DNA of 64,000 nucleotides from Nyssa sinensis (GCA_008638375.1 CM018051.1:41328177-41392176); one strand, 5' to 3'; positions 11,420 through 23,220 are shown, numbered from the stretch's first letter. The notes: generated by a model from the letters alone, not told the origin. Numbers and translations are program-made.

Positions 11420-12269
11420 GTGATGATGTATATAGATGTGTATAAGTTTGAGTTAGCGAGAAAGTAGAAACAGAAAGAGAGGAAGCAAAGTGAGAAGCTG
11501 TGGAGGTCTGGAAAACTCAGAAGTGAGACCTAAGAAGGAGAAGAAGCAGGAAATAGAGAGGCTGCACCAAGATATTCAAGGAGAGGTATGCCTTTGTTTA
11601 GATTCGATTTTTATTTTTAAAAGCATGAATGGCATATGTGATTTGAGGGTCTTGTAGAGGATAATATTTGGAAATTAATGCAAAAAGAATCAACTGAGAA
11701 GATTGAAAAATGAATGAGAAATAGACAGTTGCAGGTCAAGGATGACAATAGAGTTCCATGATTTTTTTTGCTTTAAAAACAGAACAAATCATTGGGATTT
11801 GATCCCTTGAGATGTAGGAAGCTAATAGAAATGATTAGAGTTTAAAATAGTAGGAGGAAGGTACATAAAATGAAGGATATTCAATGGTCGGAGCTCACTG
11901 GAAAACTGATCTGGGTGCCAAGAAAATGAGAGTGTTTAAGGTCCAAAATAGTTCCAAAAGACTCCATAAAGTTTTAGGATCAATTTGATGCAAAAAAAAT
12001 CGACGTCAAAAACTCAAGAAAAACGAGAGGGGCAGTTACAATCCGACGACGTGGCCAGAGACGATGCTGGCAAGTTGGCCGGGAAATCTGGGGGATGAAG
12101 GCGCTGATGATTGGGCTGCTGGGTTGGGCCTCTCTTTAAGTCATTGGGTTCTTAGATAGTGGGTTGTTTTTAAGTTGGGTCAGGGGGTAAATTGGGACGC
12201 ACAAGGGAAATAAAAGAGGGAGTTTAAAAAGAAATTAGAGAAAAGAAATGGGAAATGGGAACTGTGATT

Positions 12270-12334
12270 CCTGCAGTTCGAACCCCCACCCACGCGTGTT
12301 GAAACACGCACTCAACCACTGAGCCACTAAGGCC
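12270..12334 (-). other. tRNA-like segment 1 in the Tekay 5' LTR (SINE-head-like)
   Basis: On the minus strand an A-box-like TGGCTCAGTGG (12326-12316) is followed about 32 bases later by a B-box-like GGTTCGAACTG (12284-12274), the spacing of an internal RNA polymerase III promoter. The 3' LTR holds the same at 24473-24533. A plus-strand relative sits at 20564-20645 in an LTR of opposite orientation. It is not a functional tRNA gene: I cannot fold a cloverleaf with an anticodon arm. Confidence 0.5.
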
Positions 12335-12424
12335 CATGTGGTCATATACTGTTACATATATATATATATGTATATATATATATAAATTAATATAATTAAT
12401 TAATTTAGAAAAAAAAAAGAGGCG

Positions 12425-12505
12425 CAACCCTTCTTGGGAATTGAACCGTGAACCTTTGGGTTAGAGGAGAAGCGTGTGGCCAGTTGGATAGGCATCGCCC
12501 GTGCC
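12425..12505 (-). other. tRNA-like segment 2 in the Tekay 5' LTR
   Basis: The minus strand reads a CCAACTGGCCA stretch and then GGTTCACGGTTCAATTCCC, a B-box-like block. Related copies are at 24607-24665 (3' LTR, truncated) and, on the plus strand, 20411-20505 (solo LTR). Order and relative orientation to segment 1 are kept. Confidence 0.45.
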
Positions 12506-14250
12506 AACTTAAGCCCACAAATATACATATATATATATATATATATTATGCTTACATAAATAATTTAATTAATTAAATTAAATATGCTGAAATGACCCGG
12601 TGTCCAAAATAAACAAGTCATTAGTGTTTTATTTATGTGTCGGACATTCTGAATCCAACAGTGAGGTCCATTTTGTGAGGTGAGTCCCCAAAAAATAAAA
12701 GACCCGTAGGAATACCAAAAATGACCAAAATGCCCCTACGTCAAATAGTAGTCAAACGAACTCCGATTAAAATAAAAGAATAGTAAAATTTTATTATTTC
12801 GAATATTCTAGACTCAACGGTAGAGTCTGATTTATGAAAAGATGTCTCGAGAAGTAAGAACTTGTGAAAGTACAAAATGACCATTTTGCCTTTTTTAGTA
12901 TAGATACTCGAATTGAATTCTGCAAAAGCCTAAATCGACTTTGTTCGACGTTTTGGACTCAATGGTAGAGTTTATTTTAGTAAAATAGGGACTCATGATA
13001 TAAAAATATAAAATTTGATGAATAGCACAAATTAATGTGACGATTCACTAAGACATAATTTGTGAATCTTAGGAACACGAAAGGGAAAGGAGAAGGACGA
13101 TTGACTCTCTAGACAGATACAGTAGGGGGGACTAAATTCTCATTGATTAGTTCAGCTACACAGCGAGCACGACTTCTTAGGGTTGAGACAAACTCTTTCA
13201 GGTATGATATTTTAATAAGTAAGAAACAGAATTAAGTTTAGGAATGATTTCCATGTTGATTTAATGATTCGTATGTTTATTCGATTGTTTATATGCTTAT
13301 GTGTTCCTTGTTGTTTCCTTGGGAGTTTGGTTAAGTGATAAACGTGAACCATGACTATATGTATGTTCTATGTGATGGCACAGTATGTGATTTATATTCT
13401 TTGAGAATTGTTAAGATTGTGAATATATAACTTGAGCATGTGTTTAAATTGATTGTGAATAACATGCATACGTGTGGAAGGAATTGTATGATTCAAATGC
13501 CATTATTATTCTAAGTATAATGCATTATTTAAAGCATGCTTCATATATTGGTAAGATGTTTCATTGAGACTGCATTATGACATGGTGGAATCAAAACATA
13601 TTGGCATAGTGTGATTTCTTGAAACATAGTGTGGGTTGAGCACTTGGTGGCTTGCATTATGAGGGTGCAGATCTTGTGGTGAAAAATTGAAAATTGGCCA
13701 TTGGTACTCATGCCAACGGGGACAGACCGTGAAGTGAGACACACGATTGGTACTTATGCCAACGGGAAAGGTCTGTAACGTGAGACATAGGTGTGGCATA
13801 GAGTTTGCATGGGTGTTTCACACATAACGATAATGCATTGCCTTGATGTATGGATGATTTGAATAGCATATAGAGATAAATGTACACTTGAACATGCCAC
13901 ACCTTAATTTTGTTCCTTGCATTAACATTGTGTCATACTAGCAGTTGAGCTAACCCATTCGTGGGATATCATATTACAGATGACGCTCCTGACACTTGAG
14001 ACTTGAGAAGTCTTGAAGGAAGGAGGGAAAAAGGACTTAGAAATATATTTGGCCCATGAGGTGTATTTTGTAATGTAAGGGCTTAAGCCCAGCTGACATG
14101 AAAGATATGTTTATCGGATGTACTTTATGTGTTTATATATGAAGAATTGAATGCTTGTCTAATTGAATCCATTTAAATTGTCTTTTGTTTCCTTTTCTTT
14201 ATTGTTTTCACTCACTCCCTGGGTTCGTGGAAATTCAGGGCGTGACAAAG

Positions 14251-14262
14251 TGGTATCAGAGC
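14251..14262 (+). other. Primer binding site for initiator tRNA-Met
   Basis: TGGTATCAGAGC lies three bases after the 5' LTR end GTGACA. This is the standard plant gypsy/copia complement of the tRNA-iMet 3' end and primes minus-strand DNA synthesis. It is intact. Confidence 0.95.
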
Positions 14263-14517
14263 ATAGGTTCGACTACCTAGAGACTGTAGGGTGTTGTTGA
14301 ACACGATAGGGCCGTGACACATAGTTTTATATTTTGGTGAATATTTTGTTATGTTTAAGAACTTGTCTGGTGTATGTTAAGACATACTGTGGTTGTGACT
14401 TGTGAAGTGTGAATTGCTGACATGTATATGCTTTATGTTCTTTTAAAATGTCGATGTCAAAATGTTAAAAAGGGGTGTTAAAATTTTTTTTTCCTACCAT
14501 CTTGGACTTGTAGACTC

Positions 14518-15960
14518 ATGCCACCACGGAGAGCTCTTGCGAAAGCTGGACCACCTAGGTGGGGTAGGCCTAGGGCTACTGCCCCACCCCGGCGTGGTAG
14601 GCTTAGAGCCGCTGCTCTTACTCATGGCATAGCAGAAGAAACTGTTGCTCCAGCTGATGCACTTGCCCACAGCACAACTGAGGAGGCTATTGCTCTTGCT
14701 TCTGCTCTTGCTATTGCTCTAGCACCTGCCCCAGTAGAGGAGGTATAGTAGACTATCGGCGCTAGAGACATGGCGGCCATTATACAGGAGTGTTTTCGAG
14801 CCATACAAGAGACCCGGGCTGCGGGTGGCGAGATTAGGGATACCTTTGTGATGAAGGTGTTCCAACGAATGAGGCCTCCTACTTTTGCTGGGCAGCCTGG
14901 CCCATTGGCTGCTAAGGAGTGGCTACGATAGATCACCCGGATCCTAAACTCCTAGGGGATCACTGAGCCACATTTGAGGATCCGATATGCCACCTTCCAG
15001 TTTATGGATTTGGCCAGCCAGTGGTGGGAAGTAGCTGTTGACCGGATAGACAGGCTTGGTGAGGGATGGGATGCTTTTGTGGCCATGTTCAATGACCACT
15101 ATTTTCTAGAGACTGCCAGGATAGGGTTTATGGACGAGTTTGGGACACTCCTCTAGAGGGACATGACGGTGACTCAATACGAGTCTCAATTTACTGCATT
15201 GGGGAGATTCGCCCCACACATTATCCGAGAGAAGCGATTAAGGGTCCTTCATTTTATCAAGGGGTTGAAGACCTCTATCAGGGACAGGCTGACGGGCCAC
15301 ATCATTGAGACTTATGAGGAGGCAGTGATCAGGGCTACCAAGGTTGAAGGGAGTTGGCCGATCTTAGAGGGATTAGAGAGTCCCGGACCCAGAGCAGGGC
15401 TACCCCAACACATATCCCTATACCTGTCCTGACTTATACTGAGGGGAGACCATCAAAGAGGTCCCGAGCTCTTGTTTCTTTTGTACAGACACCACCGAGA
15501 CCTATTTAGTTTTTAGCCTCCCGACTTGTAGTGCCTATTTCTTCCTAGGGGGGAGTATCCCAGGTACCTCCGACTTGTTATCATTGTGGACAACCGGGCT
15601 ATAGGAGGGCCAGTTGCCCCTAGAGGGACCCCAGCTTGGGACAGGGGCTTGGATCCAACTAGGGATCTTTTCCACCACCAGTACAGGGTCAGAAATGGAG
15701 AGCTCTACAACTTTGCTATACCTGCCACCAGACAGGCCATGTTAGGGCCAACTGCCTTCAGATGCAGACTTCGCAGAGCTCACAGAGGCCACACTACTAT
15801 CAGCATACCCAGGTGCCTCTGCCACTGCCACAACTAGGCCATAGACTTCTAGTACCATACTTTTTGCCGGCACCCTCTGCATAGAGTGTTGAGCTCCTGG
15901 GCAGAGGGGAGGAGGACAGTAGGGCCAGAGAGGGGGAGGTAGGCAGGGTCAGACTACTTA
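14518..15960 (+). pseudogene. Tekay element gag
   Basis: Gag forms the virus-like particle. The ORF opens MPPRRALAKAGPPRWGRPRA with an Ala/Pro-rich N-terminus, then MAAIIQECFRAIQETRAAGG, MRPPTFAGQPGPLAAKEWL, LASQWWEVAVDRID and MTVTQYESQFTALGRFAPHI. These match the retrotransposon Gag domain of chromoviruses. A zinc knuckle at 15576-15617 reads CYHCGQPGYRRASC, with Tyr in place of the His of CX2CX4HX4C. Stops at 14746-14751 (two TAG), near 14929, 14953 and 15154 break it, most looking like lost Gln codons. A frameshift precedes the basic C-terminal part. Confidence 0.85.
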
Positions 15961-16426
15961 GGGTCGTGTTTATGTAGTAGCCACACCAAATGCCTCTACT
16001 TTTGGACCTTCAATAGTTCGAGGTACATTCCTTGTGCTTAGTTCATGGGCCAATGTATTGATAGACTCGGGTGCATCTCATTCATTCATATCTACCATGC
16101 TTACCATGACATTGGGGTTGGACATAGATCAGTTGGATCCACCATTGCATGTTGACACACCAGTTGGGGGTAACGTGACATTGACGAGGATCTATAGAGA
16201 TTGCTCAATAGAGATAGTTGATCGCATCCTTTATTTTGATTTCATTTTGCTTGACATGACTGGCTTTGATATTATTTTGGGGATGGATTGGTTGTTTGCT
16301 TACCAGGCTAGTATAGATTGCTATAGGGGGAAAGTGACAGTACGCACTCTTGAGGGAGATAGTTTTTATTTCACAAGAGATCGTGGGGACTTCTTAGTTC
16401 CACCTTTGTACGACTCGAGGAGTTAG
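15961..16426 (+). pseudogene. Tekay element aspartic protease
   Basis: The protease has its flap-active-site motif ANVLIDSGASHSFIS intact (about 16054-16098) and a conserved end MTGFDIILGMDWLFAYQASI. In this family it is fused between Gag and RT. A TAG at 16424-16426 separates it from the RT frame that opens at 16442. Confidence 0.88.
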
Positions 16427-16441
16427 GGAGGTCATAGTTAC

Positions 16442-17263
16442 ATGTTGGCTAGTTTGGTAGCCGACGATAGTGGGGCTATAGAGAGTGTGTTGCCACCAGT
16501 AGTGGATGAGTTTCCTGATGTCTTTTCGGATGACTTGACCAGTCTACCGTCGAGACGAGAGATAGAGTTCACGATAGAGCTTATCCCAGGCACCGTACCT
16601 ATTTCCATTCCACCTTACCGTATGGCTCTAGCCGAGTTAAGAGAGTTGAAGGAGCAGTTGACCGATTTCCAGAATAAGGGTTTTATACGTCCTAGTACTT
16701 CTCCGTGGGGTGCTTCGGCACTATTTGCGAAGAAGAAGGATGGGACATTGCAATTGTGCGTGGACTATAGGAGGCTGAACCGAGTCACTATCAAGAACAA
16801 GTACCCATTGTTGAGGATAGATGAGTTATTCGATCAGCTTAGGGGTTCGAGATGTTTCTCGAAGATTGATCTTCGATCTGGGTATCATCAGTTGAGAGTA
16901 CGGGAGAAGGACATAGCGAAGACAGCTTTTCACACTCGTTATGGCCATTATGAGTTTGTGGTTATGCCATTCGGTGTGACGAATGCCCCGACAGCATTCA
17001 TGGACTTGATGCATCACATTTTTAGTCCTTATTTGGATCAGTTTGTTGTGGTGTTTGTTGATGATATCTTGATTTATTCACCTTCTGAGGATGATCATGC
17101 CTTTCATTTGCGGACTGTGTCACAGATTTTGAGGGAGCATCATTTATTTGCTAAGTTCTTGAAGTGTGAGTTTTGGCTTCAAGAGGTACAGTTTCTAGGC
17201 CATGTGGTGTCAAGTAGTGGGGTATCCGTAGATCCTTCTAAGATTGATGCTGTTATGAGTTAG
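16442..17263 (+). pseudogene. Tekay element reverse transcriptase
   Basis: This is the longest intact frame in the element (273 codons). It reads [91 protein letters not shown], the intact catalytic [10 protein letters not shown] (about 17050-17079) and [16 protein letters not shown]. It ends at TAG 17261-17263, where the family has Trp before ERP. The upstream start is a methionine inside the polyprotein, not a true initiation site. Confidence 0.95.
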
Positions 17264-17956
17264 GAGAGGCCGAAGAGTGTGTTTGAGATTCAGAGTTTCT
17301 TGGGATTGGCAGGATACTACCGTCGGTTTGTAGAGGGGTTCTTTCATCTAGCCGCGCCAATGACTCGTCTAACGCGCAAGGGCATTAGATTTGAGTGGAC
17401 AGATGCCTGTGAGCAGTCATTTCAAGAGCTGAAGAGGAGGCTGACTTCAGCACCTATCTTGATTATACCTGGGAGAGGTATGAGTTATGCAGTGTATTAT
17501 GATGCTTCACGAGAAGGGCTAGGCTGTATATTGATGCAGAAGGGTAGAGTGGTAGCCTATGGTTCTCGTTAGTTAAAGAGTCATGAGCAGAACTACCCCA
17601 CATATGATTTGGAGTTAGTTGCAGTCATCTTTGTACTTAAGAGTTGGTGACACTACTTATATGGGGAGAGGTTCAAGGTGTTCTCGGATCACAAGAGCCT
17701 TAGATACATTTTCATACAGAAGGACTTGAACCTTCGACAGAGGAGGTGGATGGAGTATATGGAGGACTATGACTTTGACCTTCAGTACCATCTTGGGAAG
17801 GCCAATGTCGTAGCAAATGCACTTAGTAGGAGACCGAGGAGCACTGTTGCTAGTATTGCTATTAGGGAATGGGAGATGATGGGAAACATTAGCGAGTTTG
17901 ACTTGGACCTTGCCGAATTTGAGGGACATGCCACACTATTTAGTTTATGTGCATAG
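17264..17956 (+). pseudogene. Tekay element RNase H
   Basis: It continues the RT frame: ERPKSVFEIQSFLGLAGYYR, RLTSAPILIIPGRGMSYAVY, YDASREGLGCILMQKGRVVA, then after TAG 17570-17572 SHEQNYPTYDLELVAVIF and [14 protein letters not shown]. RNase H removes the RNA strand during reverse transcription. The last acidic position reads [12 protein letters not shown], with Asn (17816-17818) in place of the usual Asp. A TGA at 17648-17650 sits where Arg is expected in the SWRHYLYG motif. Confidence 0.9.
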
Positions 17957-18039
17957 CCTACGCTTTTGAGCAGAGTTATTGAGGCACAGTTACAGAACAC
18001 GGAGGCAGAGTAGATTAGAGCATGAGTTACTAGTCCTGA

Positions 18040-18711
18040 GGGGTTTGAGGGATAGACAGTCCATTCTGACCTTAGCCTGAGATATATGGGTAGAGTTTTT
18101 GTTCCAGAGTCTCTTAGGGCCGATGTTCTTAGAGATTTCCACCATTCACGCCTAGCAGTACACCCAGGGGGCACTAAGATGTACCATGATTTGCGTCATC
18201 AGTATTGGTGGACAAGGATGAAGAGAGATGTGGCGCAGTTTGTATCTAGATGTCTCACGTGCCAGCAGGTGAAGGCTGAGCACCAGAGACTTGGGGGTTT
18301 GTTACAGCCATTACTAGTGGCCGAGTGGAAGTGGGAACATGTTACTATAGATTTTGTGATGGGTCTTCCGAAGTCACCTAGGGGTCACGATGCGGTTTGG
18401 GTTATTATTGACAAGTTGACGAAGTTCGCACATTCCCTACCGATTAGAGCGACTGATTCAGCAGATGTTCTCAGTAGGTTATATATCCGAGAGATAGTGC
18501 GACTACATGGGATTCCTATTTCCATTGTTTCAGACAGAGACCCACGTTTCACTACACAGTTTTGGCAGAGCCTTTAGATAGCCTTAGGGACTGAGGTACT
18601 ATTTAGTATTGCTTTCCACCCTTAGACTGACGGTCAGTGAGAGCATACCATTCAAATCCTTGAGGACATGCTTAGAGCCTGTGTTATGGACTTCAAGGGT
18701 AGTTGAGAGGA
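18040..18711 (+). pseudogene. Tekay element integrase, N-terminal and core part
   Basis: The zinc-binding HHCC region reads [20 protein letters not shown] and CLTCQQVK. The core follows with TIDFVMGLP (first Asp), [20 protein letters not shown] (second Asp) and, past TAG 18575-18577 and 18624-18626, DGQ-stop-EHTIQ keeping the Glu. The frame is then cut by the solo LTR at 18712 within the ED/HLAIVEF junction; the bases GAGGA at 18707-18711 are the target duplication. Confidence 0.92.
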
Positions 18712-20410
18712 TGTCACGCCCCGAATTTCCCCAACCCGAGGTGCGAGTAACGAAATCGAAAGAAGATAAAATGAAATATAAAATACATGTACTTCAGATA
18801 CTAATCCAATTCACTAACCCAACTCCTGTTCTGATACAATCTATAGGGCCTCGCCCGTAATTATACACACAAGGGTAAACATAAAATGATCCAGGGCTTA
18901 TGCCCTTGTACAACATCAAAATATGCCCCACGGGGCCAAATACAGTTCTCAGTTCTTTCCTTCATTAAGGCATCACTATATCTCACGTAGCCGGAGCGTC
19001 ATCTGAAATGTTATCCCACGAATGGGTCAACTCAACTGCTGGTATAATATAATGCTAATGCAAGAAACAAAATTAAGGCGTGGCATGTGCAAGTGTACAT
19101 TTATCTCTACATGTCATCCGATGTCATCTATGCAATACATGATCAATATGCATGACGCACACATGCAAACTCTATGCCACACATGTCTCGTCTTACGGTC
19201 CTTCCCCGATAGTCCGAGTACTATGTTTCACTTTACGGTCCGTCCCCGCTGGCGTGAGAGCCATGACCAATTTTGGGTTTTTCACCACATGATCTACACT
19301 TTCATAATACACAGCACCACGTGCTCAAACCCACACCATGCTTTCAAGGAATCACACTATGCCAATATGCTCCGATTCCACTATGCCATGATGTGATCTC
19401 AACCAAGCAATTTATCAACATATGAATCATGCTTTAACAACAATGACATTAAACTACACAATTCAGTCCATAAGTTTACATGTCATAAACAACCAGTTCA
19501 AGCGCATGCTTGATTTTCACATTTCACCTTCTTGATAACTTTTTAAAACATGAATCACACTTTATGCCAACACATGGAATATACAACAGTCATGATCCAC
19601 ATCTATCACTCAACCAAGAAAGTAACAAGAATCACATAAGCATATAACAGTCAAGCAATGTGTGAATCAAGGAATCAATATTGCAATTACTCCTAACTTA
19701 ATCCTATTTCTTACTTAGCAAAATATCATACCTGATAGGATTGGTCACAACCCTAATAAGTCGTGTCCACTAAGCAGTCCAATCGACTAGTAAGAACACA
19801 GTCCTCGCTGCTGTATCTGCCTGAGAAGTCAAATCACCTTCTCCTTTCCTTTCAGTATTCCTAAGATTCACAATTAAGTTTCAATTCATCACCATATGAA
19901 CTTATGCTATTCATCAAATTTTATGTCTCTTTATGATTGGTACCTCTTTTACTCAAACCGACCCCACCATTGAATCCGGAATGTCGAGCAAAGTTGGTTT
20001 AGGCTTTCGTGGAATTCAATTCTGACATTTGTACTTAAAAGGGCAAAACGGTCATCTTGCCCCTTCAAAGGTTCCTAATTCTCGAGGTCTCTTCTCATAA
20101 ATCGAGCTCTACCATTGAGTCAGGAATGTTCGAAATAATAAGAATTCACTATTCATTTATTTCAATCGGGGTTCGTTTGATTCACTTTTGAAGTAGGGGT
20201 ATTTTGGTCATTTTTGATGGGTCATTATTTTTTGGGGTCTCGTCTCGCGAAACGGATCTCACCATTGGACTCAGAAGGTCCAAGATAGTCAAAATACACC
20301 TATGACTTATCAAATTTGGACTACGCGTTATTTTCCAATTATTTAATTAAATTAAATTAATTAATTAAATCATTTCCTTAAGTATAATATATATACATTA
20401 TCATGGAGGA

Positions 20411-20505
20411 AAATTGGCACAGTTGATAACCGTCCAAACTGGCCATAAGTACCCCCTCCTTCCTTCAAGATTCCTGGTTCAATTCCCACCAAGGGTTGTG
20501 CCCCC
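20411..20505 (+). other. tRNA-like segment in solo LTR (relative of 12425-12505)
   Basis: The plus strand reads GCACAGTTGATAACCGTCC and then TCCTGGTTCAATTCCCACC, a B-box-like block, ending GGGTTGTGCCCC. It aligns with the reverse complement of 12425-12505. Confidence 0.45.
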
Positions 20506-20563
20506 TTTTTAAAGTTTCTGTTTTAATTTTCATTATTTTACAAATATTTATTATGCACAATTT

Positions 20564-20645
20564 AAACCACAAGGACCTCAGTGGTCTAGTGGTTCGGTTG
20601 CCCCCCTCTTTCTGCGAGGTTCAGTGTTCGATCCCCCTTGGCCAT
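20564..20645 (+). other. tRNA-like segment in solo LTR (relative of 12270-12334)
   Basis: CTCAGTGGTCTAGTGGTTCG (A-box-like) is followed by CAGTGTTCGATCCCCCTTGG (B-box-like) at tRNA-like spacing. It is the second of two segments in the same order as in the Tekay LTR, mirrored. Confidence 0.5.
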
Positions 20646-22163
20646 GCATCCCCCTTTTTCTTTTCCTATTTTTTTTTTTTTTTGATTCACCTTTAGACTA
20701 AACAGTTGGGCCCAAACCCTTTTAATTGAAACTGGCCCAACCAGTTTAAATAAATCAAGTCCAACCCCATAATCAAAACAAGCCCAAATCAGTGACCCAA
20801 CACTTTCTAAATTAAAACCAACCTAGCCCAATAGTTAAATTTAAAATAGGCCCAAGGCTTAACAAAGGAGAGGCCCAAACCCAGCAACCCAGGTCGCCCC
20901 CTCTTGCGCCCACGACTATCCGGTCATCCCCTCCGGTAGGGACTCCCGGCCAGTCGCCGGACTGCGCAATACAACCCCCCCTTTTTCCACTATTTTTAAC
21001 ACCTTTTCACGTCCATTTTTCACTGTTTTTATACTAAATCAACCCTAAGACTTCACTAACTATTTTTTGGCTTATGTTAAACCTCAAACAGCCTGGGTTT
21101 TTCAAAACCCAAATCAGTTTTCCGGCGACTGAGGCAACTTTTTTCGGTGAGCAATCTTCTTGTTATTTTATGCATTTTTTTTCCCACTGTTTTTAACTCA
21201 AATCACTTGCACATGATTTCTACACTTGAGGGGATTATTTCTAAGCAACTTTTATAAAGTTTTATACATAAAATATAATAGTTTCAATTTAATCTTAAAA
21301 CCTGTAACTCCAAATATCTAACCCATTTCTTAATCTTTTAACTTCATTCTTTTTATAAAATCTAGCATATTTCATGCACAATATAACTCCATAATTTAAA
21401 ATAATTCATGCTAGATCTATGAAACAGAAATGAGCCACTCACTTGCATTCTCTGTATTTCTTTTTTTTAGTTTCTTCTTCACTTCTATTTTCCTCTTAGC
21501 TTCCACTTCTGATTTCTTCTAACTCAGGCCTCAGTTCCTCATGCCCCTCTTCCTTTTGGCTCAGTCTCCGAACCTCCCTAGTGCTCTTAGTCTCTACTTC
21601 TTCCTCTTACTCTCTCTGATCTCTTCTCAACAGCCCACCGTATTGATTTGCATACACATACATATATCCACACGACACCACCACCCTGCCCACTGTTTTC
21701 CTCTCTCTCTCTCTCTCTCTACCCTAATTTGTCCTCTCTTCTGACTCCCTACTGTTCCCATCACTTCTCTTTTTTACTTTTTCAGCTTTACACTCATTTT
21801 ATATTTGTATTTTATACATATATACATATATTATATACAAACACACATCCCACACTCCAACCGTACACACACACCCACTTGCACAGACACAAGCTATCAC
21901 ACACCCACCTATATATATATATATACATATATATTATATTAAACACAAACCACACACATTTTTGTAGGTTTCACTTTATTTATTTCTCTTTATTCATTTT
22001 ATCTCATTTCACTTTATTTCGCTTCATTTATTTATTTTACCACATTCATCATTATTATTATATCATTTATTTATTTTCATTAGTATCCTGTAACCAATTT
22101 AATTTACGTACCCATGAATACTAACAAAAAAAAAAAATCATTCCAAAATTCCAAGTCTTTACA

Positions 22164-22650
22164 GAGGATCACCTTGCTATAGTAGAGTTTGCCTACAACA
22201 ACAACTATTAGTCCAGCATTGAGATGGCACCATTTGAGGCGTTGTATGGTAGACCGTGTCGTTCACCAGTGTGTTGGACTGAGGTGGGAAAAACAATTGT
22301 TTTAGGGCCTGACTTAGTCCGTGAGACCATGGAAAAGATACAGGTGATCCGGCAGCGTCTGTTGACAGCATAGAGCCGCTAGAAGAGTTATGCGGATAAG
22401 AGGCGACGACCTCTGTCATTTGATGTTGGGGGACATGTGTTCCTCAAGGTAGCCCCACGACGAGGATTGAGGAGATTTGGGCATAGTGGGAAGCTGTCAC
22501 CGCAGTTTATAGGCCTATTTGAGATCCTTGGGAAGGTTGGTGAGGTAGCCTATAAGCTAGCGTTACCGCCACAACTATCTGGAGTTCACAATGTCTTCCA
22601 TGTGTCGATGTTGAGAAAGTACGAACCCGACCCCTCACATGTACTAGATT
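22164..22650 (+). pseudogene. Tekay element integrase, C-terminal part
   Basis: The frame resumes with HLAIVEFAYNNNY, MAPFEALYGRPCRSPVCW, VGKTIVLGPDLV, YADKRRRPLSFDVGGHVFLK and a GPF-type tail KLSPQFIGLFEILGKVGEVA, ALPPQLSGVHNVFHVSMLRK. A stop at 22650-22652 (tag) precedes the chromodomain. TAG codons near 22210 and 22371 lie at positions where the family has other residues. Confidence 0.92.
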
Positions 22651-22652
22651 AG

Positions 22653-22846
22653 GTAGATCTTCAGGTAGAGGGTGACATTTCTTATGACCAGAGACCTGTG
22701 GAGATATTGGACTCGAGGGACCAGGTTTTGCGAGGCAAGACCATCCATTTGGTCAAGGTTCGTTGGAACCATTATGGGGTCGAGGAGGCTACTTGGGAAC
22801 GTGAGGCTAAAGTCCGTGCTAAATATCTCGAGTTGTTTGTTCATTG
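22653..22846 (+). pseudogene. Tekay element chromodomain
   Basis: Downstream of the integrase stop the frame reads VEGDISYDQRPVEILDSRD, VLRGKTIHLVKVRWNHYG and VEEATWEREAKVRAKYLELF, ending at TGA 22844-22846. This is the integrase-fused chromodomain of Tekay/Del chromoviruses, thought to guide insertion into heterochromatin. The Trp of VRWNH and the EEATWE motif are intact. Confidence 0.88.
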
Positions 22847-22881
22847 ATGTATATTTTTAAATTTCGGGATGAAATTTCTTT

Positions 22882-22894
22882 AAGGGGGGAAGGA
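22882..22894 (+). other. Polypurine tract
   Basis: AAGGGGGGAAGGA ends directly at the first base of the 3' LTR. It is the RNase H-resistant primer for plus-strand synthesis and confirms the LTR boundary. Confidence 0.92.
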
Positions 22895-23179
22895 TGTAAA
22901 GACCGAAAAAATGGGAATAATTTTTTTTTTTTTTAATATGATAGGGCACTATTTGAATGTCTTTAATTTTTAATTAGTTTTAACTAATTTAGACTATAAA
23001 AAATATTCTAATATATATATATATATACAAATGAATAAATATACATAAATATACATGTATATGTGTGAATGTGTATGAGTTTATAACCATGTAAAAATTT
23101 AGTGTATAAGTATATGTACCCATAAAGTGATATAAATAATATAAATATATGTATATGATATATGCAATATATATATATG

Positions 23180-23220
<41 letters not shown>

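Larger units (their letters stand above)
10649..14247 (+). mobile_element. Tekay element 5' LTR (3599 bp)
   Basis: It starts TGTAAAGACCGGAAAAATGG and ends AAATTCAGGGCGTGACA, followed by a 3-base spacer and the primer site. It matches the 3' LTR at 22895-29752 over its length. Inside are (TA)n tracts (for example 10762-10783, 11193-11214, 12355-12382, 12526-12546), a (GA)24 tract, two tRNA-like segments, the block around GACATTCTGAATCCAACAG at 12600-13020, and a doubled GGTACTCATGCCAACGGG unit at 13708-13790. The promoter site could not be picked with confidence. Confidence 0.9.
18712..22163 (-). mobile_element. Solo LTR, 3452 bp, inserted in Tekay integrase
   Basis: It starts TGTCACGCCCCGAATTTCC and ends CCAAGTCTTTACA, flanked by GAGGA (18707-18711 and 22164-22168). 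The integrase frame rejoins exactly across it. Read on the minus strand it begins TGTAAAGACTTGG and ends GGGGCGTGACA, so it belongs to the same broad family as the host element's LTR but in opposite orientation. It holds reversed copies of the host LTR modules: GTCCGTCCCCGCTGGCG units at about 19190-19260, the TTGAATCCGGAATGTCGA block at 19960-20330, and tRNA-like segments at 20411-20505 and 20564-20645. CT-rich and TA microsatellites fill 21690-21930. No coding sequence. Confidence 0.9.

Noticed and set aside
12270..12334. Functional tRNA gene on the minus strand
   Set aside because: A and B boxes are present but I could not form an anticodon arm and acceptor stem; called tRNA-like only.
17657..18174. 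Minus-strand open frames of 90-130 codons opposite Tekay RNase H and integrase
   Set aside because: Shadows of the plus-strand pol frame; no codon pattern or homology of their own.
21541..22124. Open frames rich in Leu, Ser, His and Tyr that look membrane-like
   Set aside because: CT-rich and TA/CA microsatellites inside the 18712 solo LTR; no homology to any protein family seen.
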